From assembly GCF_001431705.1 (NCBI RefSeq), contig NZ_LJWX01000002.1:835352-899351 (forward strand): a stretch of DNA of 64,000 nt, in the 5' to 3' direction. The notes beneath the pieces are model-generated. The model made no database searches. It was given only the letters and a program-made list of their open reading frames with translations, and was not told the origin of the DNA. The translations under genes were made by a program, and so were the position numbers. Position 1 is the first letter of the stretch; each line of letters starts with the position of its first letter. Origin of the DNA: Ferrovum sp. JA12. Lineage in GTDB: Bacteria > Pseudomonadota > Gammaproteobacteria > Burkholderiales > Ferrovaceae. This document shows positions 1 through 9,225 of the stretch, one piece after another.

Positions 1-228
1 TTATTAAAACTTAGCACTCTGGTTTATCAATCAGGGGCTATGGATTATGTGTCTCTCCAAGTAGTTCAGAGAGATGTATTTAACTCACAAGATGCAGAGG
101 CCAAATCAAGATTCGATCAATTGAGGTCAGTGGTGAGTTTGTATAAAGCCATTGGGGGTAGCGAACAAGATTCTAACCCTTGTGACAATCATCACCCTAT
201 TAACATCGTGACTAAACAGCTAAAATGA
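1..228 (+). CDS. TolC/NodT-type outer membrane factor, C-terminal end (partial)
   Basis: This is the 3' end of a gene that enters from outside the window. The open frame runs from base 1 to TGA at 226-228. The 75 visible residues resemble the last helical repeat of TolC/OprM-type outer membrane factors: YQSGAMDYVSLQVVQRD, then an SxDAEAKSR helix and LYKAIGG near the end. Such proteins form the outer membrane exit duct of type I secretion. Its stop overlaps the start of the ABC transporter gene (ATGA), so the two are probably translationally coupled. Together with the next two genes this makes a complete tripartite exporter. Only the tail is visible, so the subfamily is uncertain. Confidence 0.8.
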   Translation, partial: LLKLSTLVYQSGAMDYVSLQVVQRDVFNSQDAEAKSRFDQLRSVVSLYKAIGGSEQDSNPCDNHHPINIVTKQLK

Positions 229-3200
229 CAAAAAAAATAATTAAAAAAGTAGGTGAAAGCTTACTAGACAGTCTATCACCTCTCAGAGAAGACCTGCATT
301 GGATAATTTTATCGAGCTTTGTGATATCACTTCTCGCTCTAGCTACACCATTGATAATGCTTCAAGTGTATGACCGAATTCTTGCTAAGGGTTCCATTGA
401 AACATTAAAAGTCATTATGGGTGGGACAATACTAGCTGTATTCTTTGAATCACTTGTAAAAATCATTCGCTCCCATTTATCCTCATGGATTGCTGCTCGC
501 TTCGAGTATCGTGCCATGAATGAAATCGCATCGCGTCTCTTAGCTTTACAGCTACATGAATTTGAAACTGCTGGAGCGGGCTATCACAATGAACATTTCA
601 AAGCAATTCAATCCTTGAAGTCCTATTATTCTGGTCAGACCTTTCAAAATCTAATGGATATTCCATTCACTTTAATCTACATGCTAGTCATGGTATTAAT
701 TAATCCATTAATAGGGATTGTTGTCTGCCTAGGATATGTCATTTTTTTCATTACTATTTGGAAGAGCAATCGCCACTATGAAGATATTATTAAACAAAAA
801 AATCAAATTGATTTACGCCGGACTAACTTTTTAGTTGAGACATTAGGAAACATTCATACCTTAAAGTCAATGGGTATGGAAACGCTCATGTTACGTCGTT
901 ACGAAAAGCTTCAGGAAACCAGTGCTAAAAGTATGCAACAAGTCTCTTTTGCCATGGATATAGCACTTAATATCGGCACTGTTTTTTCACCTATGATAAG
1001 TATGCTCGTTGTTACATTAGGAGCGTATTTTGTTATCAAAGGAGAAATGACTACGGGTGATCTTGCTGCTTGTCTCCTACTGAGTGGTCGATCCATTTCA
1101 CCTATACAAAAATTAGGAAGTATATGGACGAGACAGAAACAAGAAAATATCATGCAGGATGATTTAAATAATGTCTTAAAAAATTCACCTCTACCCAATG
1201 AAAACGAATACATAAAACCGGAATTTGACACGGGTGTTATTGCATTAAGGAATATTACATACACATTCCCCAAAGCAAAGCTTCCAATTTTCAAAGATAT
1301 ATCCTTAGAAATAAAACAAGGAGAAGCCATATGTATCCATGGTGTTACAGGAAGCGGAAGAACAACACTTTTGCAAATATTAGCAGGTTTAGTCAAACCA
1401 TCTCATGGTGAAGTAGTTTTTAATAACTTACCCTTGGATAAAATCGGTTCCACAAATTTAAAAAAAATCTTAAGTTATTTACCGCAAAGAACAAACTTAT
1501 TTGAAGGGACTTTAATTGAAAATATAAGTCTTTTTGATGAGAAAAAAATTACTCAAGCACTTGAACAATCCAAAATTCTTAAAATTAGCGATTTTGTTGC
1601 TAAATTACCTAAGGGATGGGACTCTCCTGTGGGCGACGGTGCTGTGGAGAGTATGCCCCCAGGTTATCGTCAAAGAATCTCGTTAGTAAAGGGACTAACC
1701 TACGACCCTCACATTATTTTGTTTGATGATGCGACATCTTCAATAGATTTAGAGGGTGAGAAACTAATAATCGACTATCTGTACTCAGTTAAAAATGTAA
1801 AAACCTTAGTTATCGTTACTCAACGCCCCTCTATACAAAATATTGCAGATACACACTACACGCTGATTAATGGAGAGCTCTTGCCAGGAATAATTGAGCA
1901 ACCAAACGTTCGTGCCCCCCTTATTCCGGCGAAAAATAACGTTTCTGACATAACACACCAAAGTATTTTTGTTGACGACTGGAAACGAATAGACCTATCG
2001 GTAAAGTCTGTTTTTAAACAATCTAACGAATTGTCCTCTTGTTTACCAGAGTTGCTTAAGGCCTTAGGTTGGCGGATATCCCCAAGAGATTTGGTTGAGG
2101 CTCTTCCTTATTTCCAAGAATCCTTAGAACTTCCAGCTTTTGAAAATACAATTGTACAGTTGGGATTTATGCCACATAAAATTGATTGTGGTATTCATGA
2201 TATTGATCAACGATTAACTCCTTGTCTGTTTACATCTGACACAGAAAGCTTTGTGGTGTACGAAGTCACAAACAATTATATTAAAATCAAAAGGAGCATT
2301 AACACAGATTTTGAATTCCTCACTAACGATTCAGATATTAGTGGAACTGTCTTTTTCTTCACAAAAAACAAAACACAACAAAACAAAAATTTTGTTTCCT
2401 GGGTAAAGACTTCAACACTTCGATTTAGGTCATTGGTGGCTTATTCTGGCATCTCTTCTATTTTATCGGGAATTATATTGATATTAAGCTCTCTGTTTAT
2501 GATGGGTGTATACAACAATATTATTCCATCGGGATCAACCACTATACTATTTCACTTAGCAATTGGTGTTGGTATGGCAATAATTCTATCTACAATTTTA
2601 ATTATCCATCGTGGCAAAATGCTCTCTTATATTGCTGCAAGAATAGAATTCTTATTTGGAACGGCTATAGTCAAGCATATTTTTAGCTTACCACCCATAT
2701 TAAGTGAGCGCTCATCTGTGGGTGCACAATTAGCTAGAATCAGCGGCTTTGAAGCAATCCGCGATCTTTTTACGGGACCGCTTGCCAGTACAATTTTAGA
2801 GTTACCTGCCACAATTGTAGTGACTGTTGCGCTAGGCTTAATCAACCACTATGCCCTATTGGTGCTAACAATTACAGTTTTATTGTATTTCTTCCTCTAT
2901 TGGGTATTAGAACCAATAAGCACAAAGCTAGTGATTGAAAATGGTCTTGCCTCTACAAAAAGAAATCAATTTACTATTGAAATGATAACAAAAATGAGAG
3001 CTATCAGAGAGTCAGGTGGAGATTTGATATGGTTAAAACGTTTTAAAGAAATTTCCTCAGAAGCCACAATGTCAGCCTATAAAACTGAAAAACTGTCTGC
3101 TACTTTAGTGGGAGTGTCTTATTTTATTATGATGGCTTCGGGACTTGGCATCATTACAATCACAGTCCCAATGACGTTAAATAAAACCTTAGGTCCTGGT

Positions 3201-4079
3201 GTGTTAGTCGCATCTATGTTTTTTATGTGGAGAATTCTCTCACCATTACAAATTTTCTTTACAAATATGCCAAGAATTGATCGGATCAAAACAGCGAGCC
3301 GACAGCTTGAGGCTCTAATGAATATACAAAGTGAGCGATTTGAAACCAGTACCTCTCCAATTCAAAGAGGTTTGAACGCTCAAATTCATTTTTCTAGAGT
3401 GTCATTTCGTTATTCACTTACTGTAGACCCAGCATTGATTGGTGCGGATTTCACCATCAATCCTGGAGAGGTTATTGCTATTACAGGAGCAAATGGCGGA
3501 GGAAAATCCACCATCCTTAAATTATTACTTGGAATGTATCAACCACAGGCAGGATCAATTTTAATTGATGGAGTAGATATAAGACAATTAGATCCTCTGG
3601 AATTAAGACGACTATTTGGCTACGCGCCGCAAGAAACACAGTTTTTTAGAGCCACAATAATACAAAATTTAAGACTAGCAAAACCTGAGGCAACAATTGA
3701 AGAAATAAGACAAGTATTAGAATGGGCTGGAGCATTGGAGCAAATCAATAAATTACCCAATGGACTAGACTATAGAATCGGTGACAATGCATCTGAACAA
3801 CTCCCTGCAAGCTTAAGACAAAAACTAGTCTTGGCAAGAGCCTATATTACCGATGCCCCTATAATGCTTTTTGATGAGCCAAGTGCTGGACTTGATGATA
3901 TTGGAGATAAAAAATTTATTGAAATGATAAATTATTTTAAAGGTAAAAAAACCGTCTTATTTATTACACACAGACCAAGTCATATGCGACTTGCAGATAC
4001 CTTAATTATCATGCAGCAAGGCTATATTCGAGCTGCAGGCTCACCGGAAAAGTTATTAAAAATAAAACCAGCAGCCTAA
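225..4079 (+). CDS. Type I secretion ABC transporter, two half-transporters in one chain
   Basis: Inner membrane ATPase/permease of a type I secretion system, 1284 residues, about twice the usual length. Visible order: membrane domain 1 (about 1-300), nucleotide-binding domain 1 (about 330-560), a C39-peptidase-like segment (about 590-695) without an obvious catalytic cysteine motif, membrane domain 2 (about 715-1000), nucleotide-binding domain 2 (about 1035-1284). NBD1 looks catalytically weak: its Walker A has Arg379 in place of Lys, Walker B has Asp502 where the catalytic Glu belongs, and the H-loop has Gln533 instead of His. NBD2 keeps Lys1094, Asp1217-Glu1218 and His1249. Neither half has a normal LSGGQ signature (MPPGYRQ and LPASLRQ). 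It likely exports the adhesin encoded at 9226-12219, which carries a type I C-terminal signal. A fusion of two genes is inferred from the domain order; the frame is open throughout. Confidence 0.9.
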   Translation: MTKKIIKKVGESLLDSLSPLREDLHWIILSSFVISLLALATPLIMLQVYDRILAKGSIETLKVIMGGTILAVFFESLVKIIRSHLSSWIAARFEYRAMNEIASRLLALQLHEFETAGAGYHNEHFKAIQSLKSYYSGQTFQNLMDIPFTLIYMLVMVLINPLIGIVVCLGYVIFFITIWKSNRHYEDIIKQKNQIDLRRTNFLVETLGNIHTLKSMGMETLMLRRYEKLQETSAKSMQQVSFAMDIALNIGTVFSPMISMLVVTLGAYFVIKGEMTTGDLAACLLLSGRSISPIQKLGSIWTRQKQENIMQDDLNNVLKNSPLPNENEYIKPEFDTGVIALRNITYTFPKAKLPIFKDISLEIKQGEAICIHGVTGSGRTTLLQILAGLVKPSHGEVVFNNLPLDKIGSTNLKKILSYLPQRTNLFEGTLIENISLFDEKKITQALEQSKILKISDFVAKLPKGWDSPVGDGAVESMPPGYRQRISLVKGLTYDPHIILFDDATSSIDLEGEKLIIDYLYSVKNVKTLVIVTQRPSIQNIADTHYTLINGELLPGIIEQPNVRAPLIPAKNNVSDITHQSIFVDDWKRIDLSVKSVFKQSNELSSCLPELLKALGWRISPRDLVEALPYFQESLELPAFENTIVQLGFMPHKIDCGIHDIDQRLTPCLFTSDTESFVVYEVTNNYIKIKRSINTDFEFLTNDSDISGTVFFFTKNKTQQNKNFVSWVKTSTLRFRSLVAYSGISSILSGIILILSSLFMMGVYNNIIPSGSTTILFHLAIGVGMAIILSTILIIHRGKMLSYIAARIEFLFGTAIVKHIFSLPPILSERSSVGAQLARISGFEAIRDLFTGPLASTILELPATIVVTVALGLINHYALLVLTITVLLYFFLYWVLEPISTKLVIENGLASTKRNQFTIEMITKMRAIRESGGDLIWLKRFKEISSEATMSAYKTEKLSATLVGVSYFIMMASGLGIITITVPMTLNKTLGPGVLVASMFFMWRILSPLQIFFTNMPRIDRIKTASRQLEALMNIQSERFETSTSPIQRGLNAQIHFSRVSFRYSLTVDPALIGADFTINPGEVIAITGANGGGKSTILKLLLGMYQPQAGSILIDGVDIRQLDPLELRRLFGYAPQETQFFRATIIQNLRLAKPEATIEEIRQVLEWAGALEQINKLPNGLDYRIGDNASEQLPASLRQKLVLARAYITDAPIMLFDEPSAGLDDIGDKKFIEMINYFKGKKTVLFITHRPSHMRLADTLIIMQQGYIRAAGSPEKLLKIKPAA

Positions 4080-4083
4080 TATC

Positions 4084-5082
4084 ATGAAAAAAAATATAAA
4101 AAAAACATTGTTCGGTAATAATTCAGATAATTATTTAGCAAAAACTATTTTACTAGAAGAAGCCATATCTCCTCTTTACTTAAAAGGTACAGTTTTTTTT
4201 ATTGCTATTGTTCTATTTGCTTTTATAATTTGGTCAATTTTTGCAAGATTGGACGTGGTGGCAAAAGCAACCGGGAAAATAGTACCCAGTGACTCAGTTC
4301 AAATTATTCAGCATCAAGATGGTGGGCGTATAAAAAAAATATTTGTGGATGAAGGAAGTCGTGTAAAAAAAGGAGATATGTTAATCCAAATTGATGATAC
4401 AGAAGCCAAATCAGATTTGCAGTCATTAATGGCAAAGAGTAACAAACTAAAAAGTGAAGTGGATTATCTGACCGAATTAGCGAAAATCAGGTCAGATCTA
4501 GCGAAACAAAAGCTAGTACCTAAAACAAGTTCATTAGATGCAGAGAAATCCTTAGCTCAAACGGAAGGGGACTATGAAAGTACTGTCTTTGAAATCAATA
4601 AATTAAAAGATCGATTATCAAGAACGGAAATCACATCTCCAGCTAATGGAATTGTCCAAGATTTAAAATATCGAACTATCGGTGGGATTATTCCACCAGG
4701 CGCTACGGTAATGAACGTAGTTCCTTCCAATGATGAAATTCGGGCAGAGTTACATGTTTCAACAAATGATATTGGCCATATCAAAGTAGGACAAAATGTT
4801 AGATTGAAATTAGATACTTACGATTTTATGCGTTATGGAGTAATTAATGGAAAAATATCAATCGTGTCTGCTTACAGCAGCATGGATGATAAAACAAATT
4901 TACCCTATTTCCTTTGTTACACCACTGTCCCTAAAAGGTTTCTAGGTAAAAATGGGAAAGATCTACCTGTTCAGCCTGGTATGACCTTACAAGCTGATAT
5001 AGTTACGGATAATCAATCTATTTTGGAGTATATCTTAAGACCACTATATATTGCTTTTAAAGAAGGTATGAAAGAACGATAA
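4084..5082 (+). CDS. HlyD-family type I secretion adaptor, short form
   Basis: Periplasmic adaptor linking the ABC transporter to the outer membrane duct. It has a cytoplasmic N-terminus, one membrane helix at about residues 35-54, then the lipoyl/barrel-sandwich halves (GKIVPSDSVQIIQHQDGG at the start of the first, EITSPANGIVQDL in the second) and a C-terminal PGMTLQADI segment typical of HlyD/LapC. At 332 residues it is shorter than the usual 390-480, and most of the loss appears to be in the coiled-coil hairpin between the two lipoyl halves (about 115-180). It begins 4 bases after the transporter gene and ends 4 bases before the regulator gene, so it lies in the same operon. Confidence 0.9.
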   Translation: MKKNIKKTLFGNNSDNYLAKTILLEEAISPLYLKGTVFFIAIVLFAFIIWSIFARLDVVAKATGKIVPSDSVQIIQHQDGGRIKKIFVDEGSRVKKGDMLIQIDDTEAKSDLQSLMAKSNKLKSEVDYLTELAKIRSDLAKQKLVPKTSSLDAEKSLAQTEGDYESTVFEINKLKDRLSRTEITSPANGIVQDLKYRTIGGIIPPGATVMNVVPSNDEIRAELHVSTNDIGHIKVGQNVRLKLDTYDFMRYGVINGKISIVSAYSSMDDKTNLPYFLCYTTVPKRFLGKNGKDLPVQPGMTLQADIVTDNQSILEYILRPLYIAFKEGMKER

Positions 5083-5086
5083 TACT

Positions 5087-6655
5087 ATGGTGAAGCTTTC
5101 TAAAAGACAAAATCAAATACTATCATTATTAGAGGAAGGAAAATCTAATAATGATATAAGCCATTTACTTAAAGTAACAGAAGGAACAGTTAAACAACAT
5201 TTATATCAACTTTATAAAAAACTAGAGGTAAAAAATAGAACCCAAGCATTATTAAAATTTCAAAAAATCAAAAAAAACAACGTTCAACTGCCCAGTTCCA
5301 TAAGTAAAAAGAACACCCCAAAAACAAATCAAAAGTACATATGGAAGCTCATATCGACTCTATCCATTATTCCATCAATAGACCAATCTAAAAATAATAC
5401 AGCAGTAATCCTAGACTTTAATCAACAAATGAATTTGTTAAAAAATGAAATGGAAATTATTTGCAATATTCTAGATGGAAAGTTATTTATTATTCCTGGT
5501 ATTGGAATAATACTGTTATTTGGTTTCCCAGAGTCTCACGCAGATGATTGCCACCGATCTGTCATTGCCGCAAAATATATTCTAGAGTGGGTGAGGAATA
5601 ACTTAACTATTTCTATAAAATGTGGGATTGCTACACTTCCAGAAATTTATCAACTTGATTCAAATATTGTATTTAAAGCAGAGTCGTTTGAATTGGCTTC
5701 TAAACTTGGAAAATTATCAAAAGAATTTTGTGTACTTGTTAATGAAATTACTTTTCAATTTACAAAATCACTTTTTTATTATTCAGAACCCAATAAAACT
5801 GAAGACGATAAAAGCACTGTTTATAGAATTTTGACAAATGAAATGCCAAAGTATGAAAATCATTGCTATTTTAATAATGTAATCGAATTAATTGATATTA
5901 TAAAAAAACATAAATTACTAGTCTTAAAAATAATTAATTCAGATTTCACTGAAATGGTATTAATACAAGACTTGCTACACAATAAAATGCTTACGGATAA
6001 CTTATTAAGTATTAGAGTTTCCCTATCTAATTTAAAAGATGAGGAAAACTTTTATCAAAATATACTTGGGCAAATGATATTGAATAAAAATTTAGTGCAA
6101 ATTAATTTGTATGCAAATTTTTTAAAAAATAAAAAATTAACTACCTTTGAAAAACTAAAAAAAATAATCAAAGAAATCAGTGACAAACAAAAATTAACAT
6201 TTAATCTAGTTGGGTTTAACTCTGAGTTTGAGTTAAACAATATCATTAAATTATTCGATACAAATGATAACAATAGGAATATCTGCATCATCACTTCAGA
6301 AATCAAAAAATCAATAAATAATAAAATAAAAATTAAATTTATACCATTTACAAATAAAGAACAAAACGAAAGCGCTATAAAAACAATGTTTATTACCAAA
6401 TATCAATACAATAAACATGTTAGTCATTACCATAATGAATTATCCACTATACTCTACAACCTAAATTCAAAATCGTTGGAAATATTAAGTAGACTGGCGG
6501 ACAATAAAGTGATTTATTTACAGAATATTACAGATTCTATAAATGAGTTATTAAACACAAATCTTGTTATGATTAAAGAAAAAAAATTAGTTCTAAAGAA
6601 TAATAAATATAAAGAGGTATTAAAAGAAATTATTTTCAATCCGAAAATACCGTAA
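5087..6655 (+). CDS. LuxR-type HTH protein with degenerate nucleotide-cyclase-like domain
   Basis: Residues 1-60 form a LuxR/FixJ-type DNA-binding helix-turn-helix (LSKRQNQILSLLEEGKSN, then VTEGTVKQHLYQLYKKL). It is unusual to find it at the N-terminus. Residues about 100-245 resemble the class III adenylate/guanylate cyclase homology domain as found in multidomain regulators (GIILLFGFPESHADD, then an R-x-x-x-A-A helix). I do not see the metal-binding aspartates of active cyclases, so this part is probably a sensor or structural domain. The last 270 residues match nothing I recognise. The gene is strongly AT-rich. Lying between the adaptor and glycosyltransferase genes, it may regulate this adhesin locus; that is inference from position. 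Confidence 0.65.
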   Translation: MVKLSKRQNQILSLLEEGKSNNDISHLLKVTEGTVKQHLYQLYKKLEVKNRTQALLKFQKIKKNNVQLPSSISKKNTPKTNQKYIWKLISTLSIIPSIDQSKNNTAVILDFNQQMNLLKNEMEIICNILDGKLFIIPGIGIILLFGFPESHADDCHRSVIAAKYILEWVRNNLTISIKCGIATLPEIYQLDSNIVFKAESFELASKLGKLSKEFCVLVNEITFQFTKSLFYYSEPNKTEDDKSTVYRILTNEMPKYENHCYFNNVIELIDIIKKHKLLVLKIINSDFTEMVLIQDLLHNKMLTDNLLSIRVSLSNLKDEENFYQNILGQMILNKNLVQINLYANFLKNKKLTTFEKLKKIIKEISDKQKLTFNLVGFNSEFELNNIIKLFDTNDNNRNICIITSEIKKSINNKIKIKFIPFTNKEQNESAIKTMFITKYQYNKHVSHYHNELSTILYNLNSKSLEILSRLADNKVIYLQNITDSINELLNTNLVMIKEKKLVLKNNKYKEVLKEIIFNPKIP

Positions 6656-6660
6656 ATCAG

Positions 6661-8496
6661 ATGTTTAAGTTTAATTTAACTCAATTTGAAAGAGATTGCC
6701 TTGATAAGCAGGGGCAAGCATATAAGGATTTGATTGCTTTGTTAGACCATATGAATACTCACAGTGGTGATTTACCTCATATGGAGTTTTTTAATTTACC
6801 ACCGCGACTCAATGTTGAAAAGAGAGTCAATTATTTACTAAACCGCATAATTACTTCTGTCTCTTTTTTATTTACTTCAACTGATAGCCAAATAGAGCCT
6901 TATTTAGTAGTTCAATTATTTACTCATCAGCGTTGGTTGGCGTTAATTTTTGGTGTTAGTGTATTAAAAAATGCAGATCATTTAATTAATCTTTTTCTTA
7001 TAAAAAACACACCACAACAGATAGAATTTAAAAAAAATAAAATTATTTTAATACTTCTATTATATTTTCCTGACTCTCAATTTAATATTCCTATAGATCA
7101 AATATGGCTTATAAATAAAGAAATAACTCTTTGTTGGTGTTTTGCGATATTAAGTAACAGACATTTAATTACAGAAGAAGCTTGTACAAAAAGAGAGAAA
7201 ATATTAGAGTTTCTTGCAAAAATATCTATGGAAGATATAAAAATAAACGTCAAACTAATCCCTGAGGGGATACTTCATGATGTATATATGCATTGTAGTT
7301 ATGCATTCACTCCATTAAAACATGAAGTAAAAAAACTGATTAACAAAATTATACAAACTTATTTACAATATAATAACATCTCCGGTACCACACCAGTACC
7401 ATTAAAGAAACCACACAAAATACTAGTAGTAGTTGAATGGTTTACTTCCGCACACTCTATATATCGAACTCATTCTAAAAGTTTAGAAGGCCTAAAAGAT
7501 CATTTTGAAGTAATTGGTGCTGGCTTTTCTAATAAGATAGATAAAGTGACAATTCAGTCTTTTAATAAATTTATATCAATACCTAAACTATCTTTAGCAA
7601 AACAAGTTCAATTTATAAAAGAGATAATAAAACAAGAACAAATTTCAATCCTTTATATGCCTAGTATCGGAATGTCTCCATTAACAATTTGGTTATCTAA
7701 TACTCGTAGTTGTATTTATCAAATAATTGCATTAGGTCATCCCGCTACCACTTTCTCTGAATATATTGACTATGTAGTTGTGGAAGAAGATTTTATAGGA
7801 AATCCAAACTTGTTTTCAGAAAAAATCCTTCAGTTAAAAAGTAACGGGATGCCATATAGATACCCTTCACATACTAATGATTATTTATCCAATACTAATT
7901 CTTTTAAAAAATCCTCCGAAGTAGCAATTGCTGTATGTTCAACTAGTATGAAATTAAATTATGTTTTTTTAAGTACACTTAATAAAATCAGTAGACACTC
8001 GAAAAAGAAAATTCATTTTAATTTTTTAATTGGTAATGCTCGTAACTTAACTCATAATTACATTGAAAGTAGTATCAAATCAATAATTGAATCTGATTGC
8101 ACCGTTTATTCATCTAGACTTTATGATAATTATTTACAATGCCTAAATGATAACAATATTTTCCTCAATCCTTTTCCGTTTGGAAATACTAATGGAATTA
8201 TCGACTGTGTAATTGTAAATAAAATAGGTATATGTAAAACTGGTGATGAAGTACATGAACACATCGATGAAGGTTTATTTACAAGACTTGGATATCCCAA
8301 ATGGACTGTATGTAAAACCATAGATGAGTACATTAAATCTGCAATCAAATTAATTGATATTTATTCTGATTTTGATACCAATTATCATGAAGAGGTTAAA
8401 ACAAAACTTAAGGATAAGGTAATTAATGGTGATGTAAAAAATTTAGCATATTTATTTATGAGCTTAATTAACTCAAAAAATGATTCAAACAAGTAA
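6661..8496 (+). CDS. HMW1C-type cytoplasmic N-glycosyltransferase (GT41)
   Basis: Predicted soluble enzyme that adds a hexose (glucose from UDP-Glc in characterised relatives) to Asn in N-X-S/T sequons. Both halves of HMW1C are present. The all-alpha domain has HQRWLALIFG near residue 95 and HDVYMHCSY near 203. The GT41 domain begins near residue 251 (VVVEWFTSAHSIYRTHS) and continues with YMPSIGM, ALGHPATT (about 357), TSMKLN (the Lys that contacts UDP in A. pleuropneumoniae NGT), NPFPFGNTNGIID (503-515) and KTGDEVHEHIDEGLF (526-540). The length of 611 is close to the 620-650 of known enzymes. It sits 5 bases after the regulator gene and overlaps the next gene by 17 bases. The sequon-rich adhesin at 9226-12219 is the obvious substrate. 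Known relatives serve two-partner or trimeric autotransporter adhesins, so the type I setting is the unusual part. Confidence 0.93.
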   Translation: MFKFNLTQFERDCLDKQGQAYKDLIALLDHMNTHSGDLPHMEFFNLPPRLNVEKRVNYLLNRIITSVSFLFTSTDSQIEPYLVVQLFTHQRWLALIFGVSVLKNADHLINLFLIKNTPQQIEFKKNKIILILLLYFPDSQFNIPIDQIWLINKEITLCWCFAILSNRHLITEEACTKREKILEFLAKISMEDIKINVKLIPEGILHDVYMHCSYAFTPLKHEVKKLINKIIQTYLQYNNISGTTPVPLKKPHKILVVVEWFTSAHSIYRTHSKSLEGLKDHFEVIGAGFSNKIDKVTIQSFNKFISIPKLSLAKQVQFIKEIIKQEQISILYMPSIGMSPLTIWLSNTRSCIYQIIALGHPATTFSEYIDYVVVEEDFIGNPNLFSEKILQLKSNGMPYRYPSHTNDYLSNTNSFKKSSEVAIAVCSTSMKLNYVFLSTLNKISRHSKKKIHFNFLIGNARNLTHNYIESSIKSIIESDCTVYSSRLYDNYLQCLNDNNIFLNPFPFGNTNGIIDCVIVNKIGICKTGDEVHEHIDEGLFTRLGYPKWTVCKTIDEYIKSAIKLIDIYSDFDTNYHEEVKTKLKDKVINGDVKNLAYLFMSLINSKNDSNK

Positions 8497-9220
8497 TAAA
8501 CTTCTTATCTTTATTCTTTGTATATACTCACTTTTTACTTTCTGTTGTAAAGCGGAAAACGTAAAAACATTAACCATTAAAGGTACTATTGATGAAAAGA
8601 TGTATAAGAAATTATTACTTTTAGATTTAAATAATACGCTCTCCACTTACCCTGCCGGACTAATTGTATTAATTAATAGCCCAGGTGGAGATGTATACTC
8701 CGCAATGAAGATCGGAAAATTGCTTAGATCAAAAAATGCTCAAGTTTTTGTTACAAATAGATGTGATAGCGCTTGTATTCTTGTTTTTGCTGGAGGAGTA
8801 ATTCGTGACGCACAAGAACTAAGCCTTGGCATTCATCGATTTACAATTAACATTAATAATAATAAAAAAGAACTGGCTGCTAATCTTTCCGTACTCTCTT
8901 CCCATTACAGCATAATCACAGCCAACAAAATTAAAAATTATTTAGACATAATGGGTGTTAATAAAAGCTTATTTTACGAAATGGAGAAAACTCCTTCCGA
9001 GAGTATAGATAAACTATCTAGAGAAAGAGCAAAAAAATTTAATCTAATCGGCTATGATCCCCACTATATAACTAGTAAATCAACAAGTATTAAAAATCAA
9101 AAAAATATTAATGTTGAACATTATTTATTTAAATTAAACTTCATTGCATCTGAATGTATTAATAGTAAAGTGACTAATAATACATTTCTTAGATGCTACT
9201 CCACACTTTTAGAAAAGTAA
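8480..9220 (+). CDS. Exported ClpP/SppA-like serine peptidase
   Basis: 246 residues starting with a Sec-type signal peptide (hydrophobic 8-22, probable cleavage after CKA at 25). The rest has the ClpP/crotonase fold signature: INSPGGDVYSA (65-75) for the oxyanion strand, Ser97 in RCDSACILVFAGG as candidate nucleophile, His119 in LGIHR as candidate base, and a late RAKKFNLIGYD segment where the family carries its acid. It therefore looks like an active periplasmic peptidase. A lipobox is not convincing. The start overlaps the end of the glycosyltransferase gene by 17 bases, so they are cotranscribed. It may process or quality-control the secreted adhesin or another component of the locus; no substrate is shown by the sequence. 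Confidence 0.75.
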   Translation: MIQTSNKLLIFILCIYSLFTFCCKAENVKTLTIKGTIDEKMYKKLLLLDLNNTLSTYPAGLIVLINSPGGDVYSAMKIGKLLRSKNAQVFVTNRCDSACILVFAGGVIRDAQELSLGIHRFTININNNKKELAANLSVLSSHYSIITANKIKNYLDIMGVNKSLFYEMEKTPSESIDKLSRERAKKFNLIGYDPHYITSKSTSIKNQKNINVEHYLFKLNFIASECINSKVTNNTFLRCYSTLLEK

Positions 9221-9225
9221 AACTT

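Noticed and set aside
8480-8560. Lipobox at the start of the ClpP-like peptidase (FTFCC)
   Set aside because: The residues before Cys do not fit the lipobox pattern; an ordinary signal peptidase I site after CKA fits better.
9205-9218. Inverted repeat ACTTTT/AAAAGT between the convergent peptidase and adhesin genes as a shared terminator
   Set aside because: Six weak pairs with a two-base loop inside coding sequence are not a credible intrinsic terminator.
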